Of a stretch of 18,267 nucleotides of DNA, positions 15,788 to 18,267 are shown one piece after another. Below the pieces are notes generated by a model. That model made no database searches. It was not told the DNA's origin and saw nothing but the letters and a program-made list of their open reading frames with translations. The stretch is from NCBI GenBank assembly GCA_019114585.1, contig DXFE01000044.1, positions 1 to 18,267 of the forward strand, given 5' to 3'. This DNA comes from Gemmiger_A avium (lineage in GTDB: Bacteria; Bacillota; Clostridia; Oscillospirales; Ruminococcaceae). The translations under genes were made by a program, and so were the position numbers. Position 1 is the stretch's first letter. Every line of letters begins with the position of its first letter.

Positions 15788-15817
15788 ATCTTACATCAGG
15801 CCGCCCGCATTTGTCAA
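15788..15817 (-). promoter_or_regulatory. Main promoter of the fatty-acid operon
   Basis: On the minus strand a perfect TTGACA (15817-15812) and TAAGAT (15793-15788) are 18 bases apart, an acceptable sigma-70/SigA spacing. The start of transcription would fall near 15781, inside the edge of the palindrome, leaving a 5' leader of about 65 bases before the acpP ATG at 15714. Confidence 0.8.
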
Positions 15818-15849
15818 GATAAATTTTTCGATCTTTTAGGACAAACGAA

Positions 15850-15877
15850 AAAGCGCATACACGCAGGTATACGCTTT
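15850..15877. terminator. Orphan hairpin, terminator-like
   Basis: Arms AAAGCG (15850-15855) with ATAC (15857-15860), and GTAT (15867-15870) with CGCTTT (15872-15877), form an 11-position stem with one mismatch and a six-base loop. The minus strand continues TTCGTTTG directly after the stem's TTT; the plus strand continues CCTGTTTTT. It lies between two divergent promoters, where no known transcript ends. Confidence 0.45.
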
Positions 15878-15962
15878 CCTGTTTTTAGCCAGCGGATAGC
15901 AAGCGATTGGATGTCTCCAAACTTCCGCTTTATTCTTGCTGAGATTCTGTAGCGTTTTCCAC

Positions 15963-16003
15963 TTGTTGAACGCAGCATTTTCTTATACAATGGAAGCGTT
16001 CAA
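15963..16003 (+). promoter_or_regulatory. Promoter-like region with inverted repeat ahead of the long HyuA-like gene
   Basis: TTGTTG (15963-15968) and TACAAT (15986-15991) are 17 bases apart on the plus strand. A perfect 8-bp inverted repeat, TTGAACGC (15966-15973) and GCGTTCAA (15996-16003), brackets the -10 and overlaps the -35. This arrangement suits a repressor site. The promoter is of moderate quality, and alternative -10-like TATACAA copies lie downstream. Confidence 0.5.
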
Positions 16004-16054
16004 ATGCGTTTTCCCCTTATACAATTCCATTTGTTTTCAGGGGGCACTATACAA
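15984..16054 (+). repeat. Three direct copies of TATACAA
   Basis: TATACAA occurs at 15984-15990, 16018-16024 and 16048-16054, with start-to-start distances of 34 and 30 bases, roughly three helical turns. All are in the same orientation and all lie upstream of the HyuA-like ATG at 16089. They may be alternative -10 elements or half-sites for a regulator. Nothing in the sequence decides between these. Confidence 0.5.
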
Positions 16055-16088
16055 CTTTAGATTCCATATAAGGAGATGCATTTCATCC

Positions 16089-18089
16089 ATGAAGCTCGGC
16101 ATTGGCATTGATACCGGCGGCACCTATACCGATGCGGTGATCTATGATTTCGAATCCCAGGCCATTTTGGGTACTGCCAAGTCCCGTACCACCCACAACG
16201 ATCTGACCATCGGCATTCTGGGGGCAATCGACAACCTTCCCCTGCCGCTTGTGCAGCAAGCCGAGGTTATCTCCCTTTCCACAACGCTGGCCACCAACGC
16301 CTGTGTGGAAAATAAAGGCGGACGGGCCAAACTCATCTTTTTCGGGGGCGACCGCAAGGTTCTGGAGCAATACGGCGCGCAATATGGGCTGCCGCCTGTT
16401 GAGGAGATCTGCCTGCAGGATTCGTTCACCCATTTTTCCGGCGAGTCGGACCGGGAACCGGACTGGGAGCAGTTTGCGCGGGACACCGAAACCGGTTTTG
16501 ATGACCTGGACGGTGTGGGCATTGTGGAGATGAATGCTACCCGAAACGGTGCCGCCAACGAGAAAAAGGCCAAGGAACTGTTTCAAAAGAAGCATGATCT
16601 GCCGGTGGTATGCGGGCATGAGCTGTTTTCGGAGCTGAACTGCCTGCAGCGCGGCGCCAGCACCCTGCTGAACGCCGGGCTGTTCCCGGTGATCCGTGAG
16701 TTTCTGGCCAGTGTAAAACAGGCGCTTTGTGCCCGGGATATTCATCCCTCTGCCATCGTTATTGTGCGCAGTGATGGAAGCCTGATGTCCGAGGAATTTG
16801 CCTCCCTGCGGCCGGTGGAAACGCTGCTCTGCGGCCCGGCTGCCAGCGCCATCGGCTGTATGCACCTGACCAGTGAACAAAACCTGATTGTAGTGGACAT
16901 GGGCGGCACCACCACCGACCTGGCTATTATTCGGAACGGCGCCCCTATCACAGCAACCGGCGGCGTTTCTATCGGGAAATGGCGGACCTTTGTCAACGGG
17001 CTATATGTAAAAACCTTCGGGCTGGGCGGCGACAGCGCCATTCACTACCAGGGAGAAATGCTGCGGCTGGAAGAATACCGCATCACACCGCTGTGTGTAG
17101 CTGCACAGGCCGAACCTTCCATTCTGGAGGATCTGCGCCGGCTGGGTGCGCGAACGCATACCCGTTTTCTGTACGAGCATTACCGGCTCGTGCGGGATAT
17201 TCACGGCAATCCCCGGTATACGCCCGAGGAACAGGCGTTCTGTCAGGCCCTGGCGGAAAAGCCGCTGTTGATTGCCGACGCAGCCGCCGCGGTCGATAAA
17301 GATGTATACACCCTGCAGATTGACCGGCTGCTCAAGGATGGGGTTGTGGAAGTCTGCGGGCTTACCCCCACCGACATCATGCATATTCGGGGAGATTTTA
17401 CCGAGTATAACCGGGAAGCCGCTGTACTGGCCGCTGAATTTGTTGCCTTGAATCTGGGCATTTCGGTAGATGAACTGTGTGAACGGGTATACGATGAGGT
17501 CAAGCGGAAGCTGTACCGGAATATTGTGGAAGCGCTGCTGGAAAACAAGGATTCCCGCTATTACAAAAACGGCGTATCCGCTGAAGAAAAGCGTCTGATT
17601 GATGTGGCATACGAGGATGCCAAGGCCGACGGAAACGGGCTGCTGACCAGTGCATTCCACACCAATTTTGCCCTGATCGGTGTGGGCGCCCCGATTGGGA
17701 TCTTCCTTGAAGATGTAGCCCGTATGCTGGGAACTCACGCGGTGATCCCGCAAAACTACGAAATTGCCAACGCGCTGGGCGCTATCATGGGCAATACGGT
17801 TGTTTCCTGCTCGGTTGAAATCAATTCGGGCAGCAACGCGGATGGAATCTCCGGGTTCAGGGTATTCGGCACGGAAAGCAGCAGCTTTTTCAAGGAGTTG
17901 GAAGGCGCGATTGCCTATGCGCGCACCCAGGCCGAGGAGCATGCCCGGTCCGAAGCTAAAAAGCGCGGGGCCCAGGGAGAAATCACCGTTACAACGCAAG
18001 TGCATGCAAACGAAGCACAGTCCCGAACCGGTACCGTTTATCTGGGAACCGTTGTTACTGCCTGCGCTACCGCTGCCATGGGGTTCTGA
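16089..18089 (+). CDS. Hydantoinase/oxoprolinase family protein (HyuA-like, long form)
   Basis: A 666-residue protein of the same ATPase superfamily as the gene at 251-1804. The nucleotide-binding motifs are DTGGTYTD (residues 8-15), DMGGTTTD (270-277) and GLGGDS (311-316). A region at about 320-520, not present in this form in the short paralogue, carries GLTPTDIMHIRGDF, a motif I associate with long archaeal and clostridial HyuA-like proteins. The IANALGAIMG helix follows near 559-568. The start is the ATG at 16089, where the conserved fold begins; AAGGAG is 13 bases upstream, rather long spacing. The frame stays open further upstream (to 15936), but that part does not resemble the family and crosses the promoter region. 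It is monocistronic, with a terminator at 18147-18170 and no HyuB or DUF917 partner beside it. Substrate unknown. Confidence 0.9.
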   Translation: MKLGIGIDTGGTYTDAVIYDFESQAILGTAKSRTTHNDLTIGILGAIDNLPLPLVQQAEVISLSTTLATNACVENKGGRAKLIFFGGDRKVLEQYGAQYGLPPVEEICLQDSFTHFSGESDREPDWEQFARDTETGFDDLDGVGIVEMNATRNGAANEKKAKELFQKKHDLPVVCGHELFSELNCLQRGASTLLNAGLFPVIREFLASVKQALCARDIHPSAIVIVRSDGSLMSEEFASLRPVETLLCGPAASAIGCMHLTSEQNLIVVDMGGTTTDLAIIRNGAPITATGGVSIGKWRTFVNGLYVKTFGLGGDSAIHYQGEMLRLEEYRITPLCVAAQAEPSILEDLRRLGARTHTRFLYEHYRLVRDIHGNPRYTPEEQAFCQALAEKPLLIADAAAAVDKDVYTLQIDRLLKDGVVEVCGLTPTDIMHIRGDFTEYNREAAVLAAEFVALNLGISVDELCERVYDEVKRKLYRNIVEALLENKDSRYYKNGVSAEEKRLIDVAYEDAKADGNGLLTSAFHTNFALIGVGAPIGIFLEDVARMLGTHAVIPQNYEIANALGAIMGNTVVSCSVEINSGSNADGISGFRVFGTESSSFFKELEGAIAYARTQAEEHARSEAKKRGAQGEITVTTQVHANEAQSRTGTVYLGTVVTACATAAMGF

Positions 18090-18146
18090 TGCTCTGCTTA
18101 ATCCATTTGCCAATTTCCCGCCTTACTTTGTATAAGCAATAAATAT

Positions 18147-18170
18147 CCCCCGGCAAAGCCGGGGGTTTTT
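18147..18170 (+). terminator. Intrinsic terminator of the long HyuA-like gene
   Basis: Perfect 8-bp GC arms CCCCCGGC (18147-18154) and GCCGGGGG (18158-18165) with an AAA loop are followed by TTTTT (18166-18170). It stands 57 bases past the stop at 18089, with no gene between, so it ends this single-gene transcript. Confidence 0.95.
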
Positions 18171-18267
18171 CATATGCGGGCATAGCCCTAGAATACTAGC
18201 GTGCGCGTCACGTCACGCAAGTACGGTCTGCCAGCCGCGAAGGTTCTGTTACTTGCCGCCCGTAAAC

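Larger units (their letters stand above)
15715..16088. other. Divergent intergenic region between acpP and the long HyuA-like gene
   Basis: This 374-base stretch holds no convincing gene. From left to right it contains the acpP leader, a 30-bp AT-rich palindrome, the acpP promoter, an orphan hairpin (15850-15877), a segment with further short foldable repeats (about 15890-15940), and a promoter-like region with inverted and direct repeats before the plus-strand gene. A Shine-Dalgarno AAGGAG stands at 16070-16075. Confidence 0.8.

Noticed and set aside
16076..16111. An 11-residue His-rich peptide (MHFIHEARHWH) overlapping the start of the long HyuA-like gene in another frame
   Set aside because: Its ATG touches the AAGGAG site with no spacing, so initiation there is unlikely. 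Four histidines come from the frame-shifted reading of a conserved coding sequence.
18188..18265. A 25-codon minus-strand frame ending LRDVTRTLVF at a TAG, running in from the right edge
   Set aside because: Too short to separate from chance in G+C-rich DNA and without a recognisable family; the rest of 18171-18267 shows only short repeats such as GCAAGTA/TACTTGC.

Overview
The window looks like a chromosomal segment of a fairly G+C-rich anaerobic Firmicute, probably Clostridia of the Oscillospiraceae/Ruminococcaceae type. This rests on strong AGGAGG-type ribosome binding sites, FabK as the only enoyl-ACP reductase, a MarR-type regulator tied to the fab genes, and Rho-independent terminators. 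The genus cannot be fixed from the sequence alone.

Layout. (1) 1-250: the last 30 codons of an unidentified + strand gene, then a bidirectional terminator (151-190). (2) 251-4249, minus strand: an apparent operon of an NCS1 (CodB-like) permease, a DUF917 protein and a short (517 aa) hydantoinase/oxoprolinase-family ATPase. (3) 4413-6011, minus: a PucR-family regulator with its own promoter (6041-6069) and a hairpin behind it. (4) 6096-15817, minus: one large fatty-acid synthesis operon in the order acpP-accB-accC-accD-accA-fabH-fabK-fabD-fabG-fabF-fabZ-marR. It has a consensus promoter, an AT-rich 30-bp palindrome at the transcription start, an internal promoter in front of the regulator gene and a strong terminator. 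(5) 15715-16088: a 374-bp divergent intergenic region holding the acpP control region, an orphan hairpin, and an inverted repeat plus three short direct repeats in front of the next gene. (6) 16089-18089, plus strand: a second, long (666 aa) hydantoinase/oxoprolinase-family protein with its own terminator. (7) 18171-18267: no gene I can support.

How the parts work together. The fab/acc operon encodes everything needed to make malonyl-ACP and run the type II elongation cycle: carrier, four acetyl-CoA carboxylase subunits, FabD, FabH, FabF, FabG, FabZ and FabK. The terminal MarR-like protein is the natural candidate to bind the palindrome at the acpP start. The operon is tightly packed, with ATGA overlaps and start codons chosen by Shine-Dalgarno placement (fabF at 8331, fabZ at 7087, accA at a GTG at 12776).

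The accessory part is the most interesting. A permease of the family that carries cytosine, allantoin and hydantoins, a DUF917 enzyme and a HyuA-like ATPase without its usual HyuB partner sit under a PucR-type regulator. I infer uptake and ring opening, or similar ATP-dependent modification, of a small N-heterocycle such as a hydantoin or thiohydantoin; the substrate is unknown. Whether the second HyuA-like protein across the fab operon acts in the same pathway is also unknown. The hyu genes appear less G+C-rich than the fab operon, which may mean they were acquired separately.
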